25,811 bases of DNA from a virus. The notes below the pieces were generated by a model, which did not search any database, had not been told where the DNA came from, and saw only the letters and a program-made list of their open reading frames with translations. Both the position numbers and the translations under genes were made by a program. The stretch's first letter is position 1. Each line of letters starts with the position of its first letter. Shown piece by piece: positions 6,960 to 16,800 of the stretch. The stretch lies in the IMG/VR virus record IMGVR_UViG_3300042691_022889, positions 1 through 25,811 of that record; one strand, written 5' to 3'.

Positions 6960-7639
6960 TGAAATACTTCGAGAGTTTTCCAAAAACGCTTTATACGTTT
7001 AACAAGAATACAGTTAACATCAATGCTGTTACGAACATCTTGGCTAGATCGACATTTTTAAGAGAAATCACAGAGAACGTTGATCTCTCTTATGAATATT
7101 TGGTATCTGAAGAGGACACTCCTGACATTCTAGCCCATAAAGTATATGGCGACTCATACAGAAGTTGGATTATTCTGCTATTCAATAACATATTAAATCC
7201 AAACTATGATTGGCCACTAAAGCAAACTGTTCTCGATTCATATATTGAGAAAAAATATTCTATGACATTGCAGGAATCGCAAACTACGATCCATCATTAC
7301 GAGAAAGAAGTCACATCAACATCTTTATATCAAGGTGTTATAATTAGTCAGACAGTCGAAACTTCTGTTATTGGAGATCATGCTGTAAATTTTCGAACAA
7401 ACGCATTAACACCGCATGTTCCTCCGCTACCTACGATTGCTGACACATCAAACAGCGTGACTTCTGAGAGCGTTTCGTTCACAGATTATGAGTTGAGTGT
7501 TGTAACAAAACATAAAGCTGTTTCTATCTATACGTTTGAGGCAGAAGAAAACGATAAGAAACGAAAAATTAGACTCTTAGATCCAAAATATGTTGCTCGT
7601 GTTGAAAATGAGTTTAAAGAGTTGATGTCAAATGGCTAA
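6959..7639 (+). CDS. 53: Baseplate wedge protein gp53
   Basis: gp53 clamps neighbouring baseplate wedges together around the hub. The product is 226 residues (T4 196). Residues 58-86 hold the family hallmark: ILAHKVYGDSYRSWIILLF, then NNILNPNYDWPL, which parallels the T4 region with IYG...YWVLLMCN...DPYYGW. The C-terminal part (KKRKIRLLDPKYVARVENEF) matches the family's closing 'RxIxxLxPxYVxxxxxEF' pattern. The middle, about 100-175, is a Ser/Thr-rich insertion. It starts at a TAATG junction with gp48 and overlaps gp27 by eight bases. Confidence 0.9.
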   Translation: MKYFESFPKTLYTFNKNTVNINAVTNILARSTFLREITENVDLSYEYLVSEEDTPDILAHKVYGDSYRSWIILLFNNILNPNYDWPLKQTVLDSYIEKKYSMTLQESQTTIHHYEKEVTSTSLYQGVIISQTVETSVIGDHAVNFRTNALTPHVPPLPTIADTSNSVTSESVSFTDYELSVVTKHKAVSIYTFEAEENDKKRKIRLLDPKYVARVENEFKELMSNG

Positions 7640-8942
7640 TGAGACTGGTATTGCTGGTGATGGAGTATTTGGTTCTAAAGACTTTAAATTAGAATCACTA
7701 GACCTTATCAATTCTGGCGGACAAACAGTAGATCTAAAAAAGATATTTGTTGAAATGCAAATTTTTCAGGATATCTACTCTAGCGTCATGCATGGTGAAA
7801 TACTCATTAACGATGGCAATGATGTATTCAGTACATTTTATCTTGTTGGCAATGAGTATTTAAAAATTAGCATTGACAAGCCAGGATTAAATAGACCACT
7901 AAAACGACTTTTTAGAATTTTCAAAGCATCTCGAAGAGAACCATCAACAGATTCTGGACAAAGTTATGTCTTACATTTTTGCTCAGATGAAATGGTTTCT
8001 TCTCAACAAATTCTAGTGAGCAAATCATATAAATCTTCTAAAATAAAACAAGTTGTTTCTGACATTTTAGTCAATGAACTATCTGTTGAGCCAGACAGAA
8101 TCAATAAACTTGAGGAAACTTCTGGATCATTTGATCTTATTGTTCCAAATTATAGACCATTAGAAGCAATTCAATGGGTGACTGCTCGTGGATATGATCA
8201 GAATAAGTTTTGCTATTTCTTTTTTGAAAATAAGCAAGGATTTAATCTTACTTCTCTACAAACTTTAATTAAGCAACCACCATATAAAACTCTAAAGTAC
8301 GAAATAAAAAATAGTGATCGCGATCCAGCAAATAATAAAGACTCTATTGATAATCTTGATATTGTAAATGATTTCGATATGCTTACGTCTATATCAAATG
8401 GTGCATTTTCTTCTCGCTTAATGAGCATTGACATTTTTACGCAAGGATTTAATTACATTGAATATGATTTAGCCTCTGCTGAAGGGAGAGGGAATCTGAT
8501 CAATAAGTTTAAACCTGTAAATAGTTTTAAAAACTCGAAAGATAAAACTCTGTTTCAGTCCAGCGATTCTTTCTTTAGAACATACCTGTCAATTAACGAT
8601 ACAGTGTCAGAAAAGAGTAATGACATCAAATACTGGATGTTACCAAGAGCAATGCATATGGTTATGCTCAATCATTTCAAGATTAGAGTAACATTGCCAG
8701 GAGATATTGAACTTAAAGCAGGTGACATTGTCAACTATGAATTTCCTTTATTTGAATCTGCGAATAAAGCAGGAAAGAAGTTAGATAAAAAGCGCACAGG
8801 AAAATACCTTGTCACTGCAGTAAATCATAAATTTTCAGAAGATGTATTTGAATCAATTGTTGAATTAGTCTCAGATTCTTTTGCTGAACAAATACCTGAA
8901 GCAAAAGAAGGATTGAATAGATTATCAAAGAAGGGTAAGTGA
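7632..8942 (+). CDS. 27: Baseplate central hub protein gp27
   Basis: gp27 forms the trimeric hub ring that joins the tail tube to the gp5 spike. The product has 436 residues (T4 391). Visible features are an early FKLESLDLINSGGQTVDL segment, an IFQDIYSSVMHGEILINDG motif typical of hub tube-like domains (compare gpD/VgrG-type hubs), a PNYRPLEAIQWVTARGYD helix, and a C-terminal beta domain ending KYLVTAVNHKFSEDVFESIV, typical of hub proteins. Its place directly before gp5, its physical partner, with a TGATG overlap supports the call. Homology to T4 gp27 at residue level is weak, as is usual for this protein. Confidence 0.82.
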   Translation: MANETGIAGDGVFGSKDFKLESLDLINSGGQTVDLKKIFVEMQIFQDIYSSVMHGEILINDGNDVFSTFYLVGNEYLKISIDKPGLNRPLKRLFRIFKASRREPSTDSGQSYVLHFCSDEMVSSQQILVSKSYKSSKIKQVVSDILVNELSVEPDRINKLEETSGSFDLIVPNYRPLEAIQWVTARGYDQNKFCYFFFENKQGFNLTSLQTLIKQPPYKTLKYEIKNSDRDPANNKDSIDNLDIVNDFDMLTSISNGAFSSRLMSIDIFTQGFNYIEYDLASAEGRGNLINKFKPVNSFKNSKDKTLFQSSDSFFRTYLSINDTVSEKSNDIKYWMLPRAMHMVMLNHFKIRVTLPGDIELKAGDIVNYEFPLFESANKAGKKLDKKRTGKYLVTAVNHKFSEDVFESIVELVSDSFAEQIPEAKEGLNRLSKKGK

Positions 8943-10513
8943 TGCCAGGAGCAAAAAAGAATTTTATCGGACTTGAGGGATTTATCTGGTGGATTGGAGT
9001 CGTTGAAGACCGCAATGATCCAGAGCAGCTCGGTCGTGTTCGCGTTCGATGCTTTGGTTGGCATACAGAAGATAAAATTAAAATTCCAACTGACACACTT
9101 CCGTGGGCGCATCCTGTAATCCCAGTAAATAGTCCGAATGCATACACACCGAAAGAAGGTGATATGGTTTTTGGTTTCTTTATTGATGGAGAAAATGCGC
9201 AAAATCCAGCAATCATGGGTGTACTTCCAGGAAAGCCAGAAAAGAAACCAAACTATCAAAAAGGGTTTAGTGATCCTGGAACATCACTTGGTTCTCGCCC
9301 AAAAAAGTCGAACGATAGTGCTGAGCAGTATCCAAAATCAAAGTATCTAAAAGAGCCAACAACGAATCGTCTCTCTAGAAACAAGCCAGAAGGCACAATT
9401 ATTGAGACAAGAAAAAAGAATCTTAAAAAAGGCATCAAGTCTGCAGGTGGTGTTTCTTGGAGCGAGCCACCACCAGCATATGCACCAAAGTATCCATACA
9501 ATAATGCGCTTGAAACAGAATCAGGTCATGCATTAGAATTTGATGATACTCCAGGAAAAGAACGAATACACTTGGCTCATCGAGGTGGATCGTTTATTGA
9601 AATTGACAGCGCAGGTAATCGCGTTGAGCGAGTTCAGAAAGATCATTATACTGTAGTTATGGGTAGTGATTACATCTATATTAAAGGTAAGGCTTCTATT
9701 ACAGTTGATGGCGATTTCAATATGAAAACATCAACAATCAATATTGAAGCAAAAGCAATTAATATGGCTGCTGATGGAGACGTAAGAATTAAAGGTCGTT
9801 CTGTTAAGATTGAATCAACAAGTGGAATGGATTTGAAGGCTGGCGGCTCTGGTAACTTTACCTCTGGTGGCAAACTCTCGCTCAAGGGAGCAACCGCTGC
9901 ATTAGCAGGTGCCACTGTTGATATTCCTGCGGGCAAAATTGGATTGCAATCTGGCTCAGCATCAAGTGCTTCTGGAACTGGATTGAAGGGTGGTGGATCA
10001 ACACCATCTGCAGAAGAAATGAGTGAGGCTGCAAACTCAGCGGCAAATGTTGCCTCTGGTGGAGTTGCCTCCGAGAGTCTGGAAGAAGTCGCTGTAACTT
10101 CGAAAAAGGTTACAGTTTCTGAGGGATCTAAACTCGGCAAAATTCTAGAAGGTGTAACATCAACTGTATCAAATGTATTTACAGAAGTTAAGAATGCTGC
10201 TGATGGATTGTTAAAAGACTTTGCTGCAAACATTCCGCTGGGTGAACTTACAGATAAAACATTCTCGTTTGAGGGAATGATTAATGACAGTAAGGGATCA
10301 ATTTTAAGTTTGAAGGAGGATCTTAAGAATACACTCTTAAATAAGATCGATCAGGTTGCGACAGAGGCAATTAATAGAAATATTGAGTTTAATCCTGATT
10401 CTGATATAAAGAGTGCAATCGCAGCTACAGCTGTGAGTGCAATTGAACGCAAACTCGCAAAACGAGTTTATCCGAAAACTGAGACCTATACAGATGAGAC
10501 TGGAGAAGGGTAA
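8942..10513 (+). CDS. 5: Baseplate spike protein gp5, without a lysozyme domain
   Basis: gp5 is the trimeric membrane-puncturing spike under gp27. The 523 residues start at ATG 8942, which overlaps the gp27 stop; a GTG at 8939 is inside the overlap and less likely. The OB-fold is at about 10-96 (FIWWIGVVEDRNDPEQLGRV, then WAHPVIPVN, then GDMVFGFFIDGENAQNPAIM). A Lys/Pro-rich linker covers about 97-190. Residues 194-231 (SGHALEFDDTPGKERIHLAH) start the VgrG/gp5 beta-helix, whose short repeats run to about 335 (IYIKGKASITVDGDFNM, then INIEAKAINMAADGDVRIKG). T4 gp5 carries a lysozyme domain (about 174-339) between OB-fold and helix; nothing like it is present. A 170-residue Ala/Ser-rich, partly helical tail follows the beta-helix and has no T4 counterpart I can recognise. 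Confidence 0.88.
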   Translation: MPGAKKNFIGLEGFIWWIGVVEDRNDPEQLGRVRVRCFGWHTEDKIKIPTDTLPWAHPVIPVNSPNAYTPKEGDMVFGFFIDGENAQNPAIMGVLPGKPEKKPNYQKGFSDPGTSLGSRPKKSNDSAEQYPKSKYLKEPTTNRLSRNKPEGTIIETRKKNLKKGIKSAGGVSWSEPPPAYAPKYPYNNALETESGHALEFDDTPGKERIHLAHRGGSFIEIDSAGNRVERVQKDHYTVVMGSDYIYIKGKASITVDGDFNMKTSTINIEAKAINMAADGDVRIKGRSVKIESTSGMDLKAGGSGNFTSGGKLSLKGATAALAGATVDIPAGKIGLQSGSASSASGTGLKGGGSTPSAEEMSEAANSAANVASGGVASESLEEVAVTSKKVTVSEGSKLGKILEGVTSTVSNVFTEVKNAADGLLKDFAANIPLGELTDKTFSFEGMINDSKGSILSLKEDLKNTLLNKIDQVATEAINRNIEFNPDSDIKSAIAATAVSAIERKLAKRVYPKTETYTDETGEG

Positions 10514-11406
10514 TGGGTTTTGTAACAAAAGCAGAAGCATATATCATTTCAGAACTTAAATCTACCGTAATGGACCGCCTCCATATGGGCGGATCGTTCT
10601 TGCAGCAGGTCCCAACAGTTACTGTTGGTGGACTTCCTGTCGCAATTCGAGAGGGTGGGGGAATCGGTGCATTGGGTGGACAACTTGGCGGTGTGATCAG
10701 TCAAATTCAAGGTGCTGCGGGGCAATTATCAGGTCTCGTTGAAAATCCAATGGGAGCAATCCAAGGCGCGATTGGAGATAAATTAACAGGAATTGCGTCT
10801 GAACTTGGAGGTGGCGCTCTCAATGCTGCTCTTTCTGGTGGGCAATTATCCTCTCTCACGACTGCCTTAAACAGCGTTCAGTCCTCTTTAACAAGTTTCG
10901 AAGCACATACAGACAGACTCTCTGGAATTACAGATTCAGTAAGTGATACAGTCCCTGATTTAAAAAAGTTAATGAATACAGGGAATACGCTCAAAAGTCT
11001 AGGAACTAAGACTTCGAGTGAATTTTTAGAATCTACCGCCTCTGCTCTGTTTTCGGACAATAAACTAGAAAAAGTTCGTGATAATCTTCAAAATACTGTG
11101 ATGGAAAAGTTGAATTCAATTAAAGAGTTAGACCCTATTTCTGATGCTGCGCAGATCGATCAGATTGTAACCGATACAATAACACTACTAAATAATCAAC
11201 AAGCAACACTCGATGATATTCGAATTACAGACGAGGGTAACTTTGCAAACTCTGTAAGTATGGTAGATTATGCCACCTCTGCAGTTGGACTTGCATCGCA
11301 ATTCTCCGATACAGAGAGTGTTACATATACATTGTTTAATCGTGTCGGTAAAAGCGAAATTGTAGATTCTTTAACAACAGCGATAGATAGCGCAACACAA
11401 GAATGA
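10513..11406 (+). CDS. Unrecognised baseplate-operon protein (Gly/Ala-rich, helical)
   Basis: I do not recognise this 297-residue protein. Residues about 35-115 are Gly/Ala/Leu/Gln-rich with repeated GGxxGxxxxxxxG(A/Q)xG(Q) spacing (IGALGGQLGGVISQIQGAAG), and the remainder is Ser/Thr-rich amphipathic helix with frequent Asp, Leu and Asn, suggesting a coiled coil or an elongated structure. There is no signal peptide and no clear membrane segment. It is locked in the operon by TAATG with gp5 and ATGA with gp25, so it is made in step with hub and wedge proteins. A structural or assembly role at the hub-wedge interface is likely but not shown by its sequence. Confidence 0.75.
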   Translation: MGFVTKAEAYIISELKSTVMDRLHMGGSFLQQVPTVTVGGLPVAIREGGGIGALGGQLGGVISQIQGAAGQLSGLVENPMGAIQGAIGDKLTGIASELGGGALNAALSGGQLSSLTTALNSVQSSLTSFEAHTDRLSGITDSVSDTVPDLKKLMNTGNTLKSLGTKTSSEFLESTASALFSDNKLEKVRDNLQNTVMEKLNSIKELDPISDAAQIDQIVTDTITLLNNQQATLDDIRITDEGNFANSVSMVDYATSAVGLASQFSDTESVTYTLFNRVGKSEIVDSLTTAIDSATQE

Positions 11407-11795
11407 GCCTAATCACAAGAAGATATTCAGATTTTGATCTAGATTTTGATGCGCATCCAGTTACAAAGGATGTGTCGAAGAAGTTGAATGAGAACGCAAT
11501 CACACAGTCTGTTCGAAACCTATTGCTCACTTCTCATTACGAAAGACCATTTAAGCCAGAGTTAGGATCGAATCTAAAGAAGTTTTTATTCGAGCCAATC
11601 GATAATATTACAACATCGCTGATTCAAGACGCAATTTGGTACACACTAACAAATTATGAGCCTAGAATCGAAATTCAAGAGGTTGTTGCTTCACCAAATT
11701 ATGAAGAAAACAGATACGATATAACAATGTCGTTTTTTATAAAAAATACGGTTGATCCAATTACCATATCCTTCTTCCTAGAAAGAGTACGCTAA
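11403..11795 (+). CDS. 25: Baseplate wedge protein gp25 (GPW/gp25 family)
   Basis: gp25 is the small wedge component at the interface of wedge and tail sheath and is among the most conserved contractile-system proteins. The product has 130 residues (T4 132). It shows the family order: an N-terminal D-rich strand, NAITQSVRNLLLTSHYERPF with the start of the GSNLKKFLFEP segment, and the hallmark EPR at 86-88 (NYEPRIEIQEV), ending in paired beta strands (YDITMSFFIKN, ITISFFLERV). The start ATG overlaps the previous stop (ATGA), and the TAA overlaps the gp6 ATG. Confidence 0.95.
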   Translation: MSLITRRYSDFDLDFDAHPVTKDVSKKLNENAITQSVRNLLLTSHYERPFKPELGSNLKKFLFEPIDNITTSLIQDAIWYTLTNYEPRIEIQEVVASPNYEENRYDITMSFFIKNTVDPITISFFLERVR

Positions 11796-13867
11796 TGGCA
11801 AATTCTGATGCAAAACTCAAAGTTGCAGAACTTGACTTTGATAACATTAAAGACAATTTGAAGGGATTCTTAAAGTCTCAGACAGAGTTTAGTGACTACA
11901 ATTTTGAAGGATCTGGTATGTCCGTTCTTCTAGATTTATTGTCATATAACACACATTACATGGGTTACTATTTAAATATGGTATCCAATGAAATGTTTAT
12001 TGATACAGCACTCACGCGCCAATCAGTCGTATCGCACGCCAAACTTCTTGGATACACACCACGCTCTCGTGTTGCTGCTCGTGCTGCTGTTGATCTAACA
12101 ATCACTCCTGTCGCAAACGACGCGAATAGTGCAGTCTTAATTCCTCGTTTTACTAGATTTGCATCAGAAACAATTGATGGTTCCAATTATGTCTTTGTGA
12201 CCACAACAACTCGAGTTGCAACGAAAAATACAACAACAGGAACATTCTCAGTTGAGAATCTAGAAATTAAAGAAGGTCAACCAGTTGGATTCACGTTCAC
12301 TTATGATGAACAAACAAATCCAAAGCAATATTTCGAACTCCCAGACACAAATATTGATACGTCGACTCTACAGGTTTCTGTGCAAATTTCTGCTGAAAAT
12401 GCAAATCAAGAATCATATATTCTTTCCGAAGATGCAACAAATGTTGATAGTAATGCTCGAGTTTTTTACCTAGAAGAAAATAAAAACGGTAAATATCAAA
12501 TCTATTTTGGCGATGGTGTTATTGGTAAAAAACTAACAAACGGTAATATTGTTGTTGCTTCTTATATTGTGACAAATGGAGTAGCAGCTAATGGCTTACG
12601 CACATTTAAACCATTAGATACTATTCTTCAAGGAAATACATCAGTTGCGGTCACTCTGGTGAACGAATCTTCTTCAGGAGCAGCAGCAGAAAGTATCGAT
12701 AAGATTCGTTTCACTGCACCGAAAGCATATATTTCTCAAAATCGCGCAGTAACAAAGAACGATTATATTGCATTGATAAATCGCGACTACCCATATTTTG
12801 ATGCAGTAAACGTCTGGGGCGGAGAAGATAATACACCACCAGTATATGGAAAGGTTTTCTTTTCAGCAAAGCCTCTCGGTGGATATGAGATTACTGCTAC
12901 AGAAATCGAACATGTTAAGAAAAACATTCTAAAGCCATTTAGTATCCTAACTGTCACTCCAGAATACGTCCCAGCAGATTATAATTATGTGAATGTAAAA
13001 GCTGAGGTTTGGTTTGATCCAACAAAAACAAATAAAACAACAGAAGAAGTAAATGCAGCAGTCATCGCTGCAATAAGAAGTTTTGCAACTACAAATCTAA
13101 GTAACTTCAATTCTATTTTTAGAGTCTCTCAAGTGTCTCGCGCAATTGATGATTGTGATAATTCTATCGTAAGTAACGATGTTTTCATTTCTCTAGAGAA
13201 ACGTTTCTTTGCTGACAGTACAAAACGATTATCATACTCACTAAACTTCAATACAGAACTAGTACAAGGGACTGTCTCAAATCATATCAAAGTGTATCCA
13301 TCGTTTAAATATTTTGATCAAACAGGTGTCTTGAGAGACTCTTATATTGAAGAGGTTGTACAATCGTATACTGGCGTTGAGAATATTGAAGTTTTTGCGC
13401 CAGGAAATGGATATACATCAACCCCAGAAGTTATTATTGAAGGTGATGGTCAAGGCGCAACAGCAGAAGCGTTGATCGTAAATGGTCAAATAAAGAAAAT
13501 TGTTATCACAGAAATGGGTTCTGACTATACCTCAGCAAGCGCAAGAGTTGTTGGTGGAGGAGGAGTTGGTGCATTATTGAACGTAAATCTTCAGGGAAGA
13601 ACGGGACGTATGCGTATTTACTATTATGATGATGTTTCTCCAGTTAAGAAAACAATTCAAGATAATGTGGGTACTATAGATTATAAGTCTGGTATTGTAA
13701 CAATTAATAATTTCCAACCCGTTTCAGTTTCTGATCCGTTTGGCACTCTTGTTGTTTATGCAACTCCAGCAAAGAAAGTATTTAATTCTGTACAAAATCA
13801 AATTATAACAATGGATTTGTCAGATCCTGGAAGTGTATCAACAATCATTAATCCAGTTGTAGGGTAA
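11795..13867 (+). CDS. 6: Baseplate wedge protein gp6 (baseplate J-like)
   Basis: gp6 forms the wedge core dimer that builds the inner ring of the baseplate. The protein has 690 residues (T4 660). The N-terminal region at 12-72 (ELDFDNIKDNLKGFLKSQ, then YNFEGSGMSVLLDLLSYNTH, then NMVSNEMFIDTALTRQSVVS) is the classical gp6 start, followed by LGYTPRSRVAARA. The middle has the J-like RFTAPKAYISQNRAVTKNDY motif. Residues about 529-602 hold a double Gly-Tyr beta module (APGNGYTSTPEVIIEGDGQG with MGSDYTSASARV) that recurs in gp7 and gp8 downstream and is not a part of T4 gp6 that I know. It starts at a TAATG overlap with gp25. Confidence 0.93.
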   Translation: MANSDAKLKVAELDFDNIKDNLKGFLKSQTEFSDYNFEGSGMSVLLDLLSYNTHYMGYYLNMVSNEMFIDTALTRQSVVSHAKLLGYTPRSRVAARAAVDLTITPVANDANSAVLIPRFTRFASETIDGSNYVFVTTTTRVATKNTTTGTFSVENLEIKEGQPVGFTFTYDEQTNPKQYFELPDTNIDTSTLQVSVQISAENANQESYILSEDATNVDSNARVFYLEENKNGKYQIYFGDGVIGKKLTNGNIVVASYIVTNGVAANGLRTFKPLDTILQGNTSVAVTLVNESSSGAAAESIDKIRFTAPKAYISQNRAVTKNDYIALINRDYPYFDAVNVWGGEDNTPPVYGKVFFSAKPLGGYEITATEIEHVKKNILKPFSILTVTPEYVPADYNYVNVKAEVWFDPTKTNKTTEEVNAAVIAAIRSFATTNLSNFNSIFRVSQVSRAIDDCDNSIVSNDVFISLEKRFFADSTKRLSYSLNFNTELVQGTVSNHIKVYPSFKYFDQTGVLRDSYIEEVVQSYTGVENIEVFAPGNGYTSTPEVIIEGDGQGATAEALIVNGQIKKIVITEMGSDYTSASARVVGGGGVGALLNVNLQGRTGRMRIYYYDDVSPVKKTIQDNVGTIDYKSGIVTINNFQPVSVSDPFGTLVVYATPAKKVFNSVQNQIITMDLSDPGSVSTIINPVVG

Positions 13868-13870
13868 GTT

Positions 13871-16800
13871 ATGGCTGTTTCAGAAAAAACAGTATCGGCT
13901 TTAGTTCAAACGCAACTGCCAGACTTTGTCAGAGCAGATCACCCAAAGTTTCAGCGCTTTGTTGAACTATATTATCAGTGGTTAGAAAGCAATAACCCTG
14001 ACGGTATTTCCAACACTGCAGGAAATACAATTTATCATGCTATGAACATTGATTCATATCGTGATATTGATAACACGCCATCTGAATTTATTCGTTATTT
14101 TAAACAAGAAATTTTACCACACTTTCCAGAAAGAACAGCGCTCAGTACTGAGAAGATTTTAAAAAGCGCGAGAGAATTCTATAGTAAAAAAGGTAGCGAC
14201 GAGTCATTACGTTGGCTATTTAAAGCATTATTCAATGAAGATATTGAAATTCTTTATCCAAAAGAAGAAATTCTTATCGCCTCTGATGGTAAGTGGCTCA
14301 AACCAAAGGCATTTCAAATTACTTCTAGTGACACTAACAAAAGTGTCAATGTCCAGTTACTTAAGAAAAGAATAGTAACTGGTGTAGATTCTGGCGCAAC
14401 TTGTGTTGTTGAATCAGCTGATCGTACCATTGACAAAACAAATGGTAAAGAGATTATCGAAATTTATGTCTCCAATGTTAAGAGATACTATAATAATGGC
14501 GAAAAAATTAGCATTAAGTATCTTGATGAACAAGGAGAAGAAAGAGAATTTTTAGAACGAATCGTTGGAACAATTTCAAACATTAAAATTGATTCTAATA
14601 TAAGAACTGATCCAACTCAGCGTCGTCGCGGTCTATATTACAATATCGGTGATCCAGTTGTAGTCACTGGTGGTCTTGGTATTACTAGTGATGCAAATGA
14701 TGCTGTGGCAATTGTTGGAAATGTTACACTTGGTTCTATTGAATCAGTTACAACAAAGTTCCCAGGTTATGGGTATCGACTATATTCAAATACAGAGGTG
14801 ATTGTATATCGTAATACTGGTGACGATCCTCGCGCCAATATGTTTACAGATTTACAGGTCTCTGTTTTAAATGAGACAGCTTGTACTGCAAACAGCGAAA
14901 AGAATTTCTCCGAATCAATCACATATGATCGATCTGTAATTGAGTTTAGCGCTGATACTTTAATTAGTTCTGCCAATTATGCAGTATTCACACAAAATAA
15001 TAGAAATGTTATTTTAAATGTTACTGAGACAGACAAGGACGATGGTTATGATAATGCAGAACAAGTTTGGGCAAATGGAACAAATTTCTTAGATGCGCGT
15101 TTCTCTGGTAAGATTGCAACAAGAAATAACGCTATCTTTGGTGTTGGCGGACCAACAAATAACACTGGAGCGCTGGTCATATATGACGTGAAACTTCAGG
15201 GTGTTGAGACTATTGAGATAGCATTGACTGGCGCTCAACTACAAACAAAAAATACTGATAAAGTATTTACGTTTAACTCAGTTGTAAATGCTCAAGTTCC
15301 TGCAAATCAAGATAGTCAATTAGTTCAATGTTTTGATTTTGTTACAGAAAATACTGGTGGTATTGCACTAATTTCTGTAATCAATGGTGGTGCTGGGTTT
15401 AGACAATCACCACCTCTTGGTATTGAATCACACTATGACACACAATTATCGTCTTTATATGATTATCAAGATGATGAAGATCGTCCATTTAAGAAAACTC
15501 ACTGGCAAACATTTAAAGATCTTGGTTTAATTGCGCATATCCGAATTGTAGACGGTGGTCGTGGTTATGCAATCAATGATACAATTTCTTTTGCTGGAAG
15601 AGGATATGGCGGTGCAGCAAAGGTCAAAAGTGTTGGCGCTGGAGGTCGTATCACCTCAATCGAGATAACAGATCGCGGCGAAGGCTATTATGCTCGTCCA
15701 GAACTTCATGTAACTCGAGTAAGTCCAACATATACTTCTCTTACAGGAACTGTCAACGTTGTGACTGGAAGCAGTATTGTAGTTGGTACTGGGACTGCAT
15801 TTACAGGAGTCAGCGGCGCAAATACTCGCAATCTAATTCGAGTTAATAGCGAAATTCGTCGTGTCATAAGTGTTGTCAATAATACTCACTTGATTGTCAA
15901 TAGCGCATTTAAAAAGACTGGAACAGCAAATACGATTGAGAAACAGAGTGGAGCGGAACCTGTATTGATTGGTTATCTATTCGGTGATGGTGTAGAAAAT
16001 ATTGTCAACACTTCTGCAATCGGACGCATTAAAGATTTGCGCCTCATTTATCGTGGTTATGATTATGTATCAACACCAAACGTTTCTCTTAAAGTTTTAG
16101 ATACAGTAATTAATCCAATTCCAGAGGCAAATGTTTTATATGAGACAGAATACGCTTATCAAGGAAATAGTATTCTTGACTCAACATTTAAAGCAAATAT
16201 CAAGTCTTATAATTCAACAACTGGTGTTTTAAGACTTTATAATTATTCTGGAACCTTTAGTAATACACAAGATTTAATAACCGCAAATGGTGTGTATTGC
16301 AACTCAAATCTTTCTATGAATGTTCCAGCTCCATCGCAGTATCCTTCTCAAGTTATTGCTGATGGATTACCAAATCCAATGCGCTATGGCAACGGTCTTG
16401 CGAAGGCGAGGGCATTTTTTGCGAATGGATTGATTGAATTTAATGGATTCTATTTAAACACTGATGGATTTGTGAGCGCGGATAAAGTTTTACAAGATGG
16501 AAAAATTTATCACAACTTTGCATATGTGGTCGAGTCAGAGAAAAATCTAGTTGATTATGAATCAACAATTAAGAACATTGCGCACCCAGCTGGCATGTCA
16601 TTGATTTCTAAAACACTTTCCAGAAATGACATTGAGCGAACAGTTGAATATTCTTCAAATGTAACTACAATCTTGTCTAGAAATAGAACAGAAGGTGGTG
16701 CTGCTGCAACAGTTACTGTTGCAAACTCTCGCTCAAATGTGGTTACTGGCTCTGCAACTACATTTTTACCTGATGCTAATGGTGTTGCGCTTTATGCAAA

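Noticed and set aside
8812-9259. Two overlapping minus-strand open frames across the gp27-gp5 junction
   Set aside because: Both lie antisense to well-identified genes, and each lacks a ribosome site and family signature.
9676-10233. Minus-strand open frame of 185 codons inside gp5
   Set aside because: It is a codon-bias shadow of gp5; no ribosome site, and the translation is Pro/Ser/Ala-rich without a known pattern.
8942-10513. Hidden lysozyme domain in gp5
   Set aside because: The 100 residues between OB-fold and beta-helix are Lys/Pro/Ser-rich linker with no glycoside hydrolase pattern and are too short for the T4 domain of about 165 residues.
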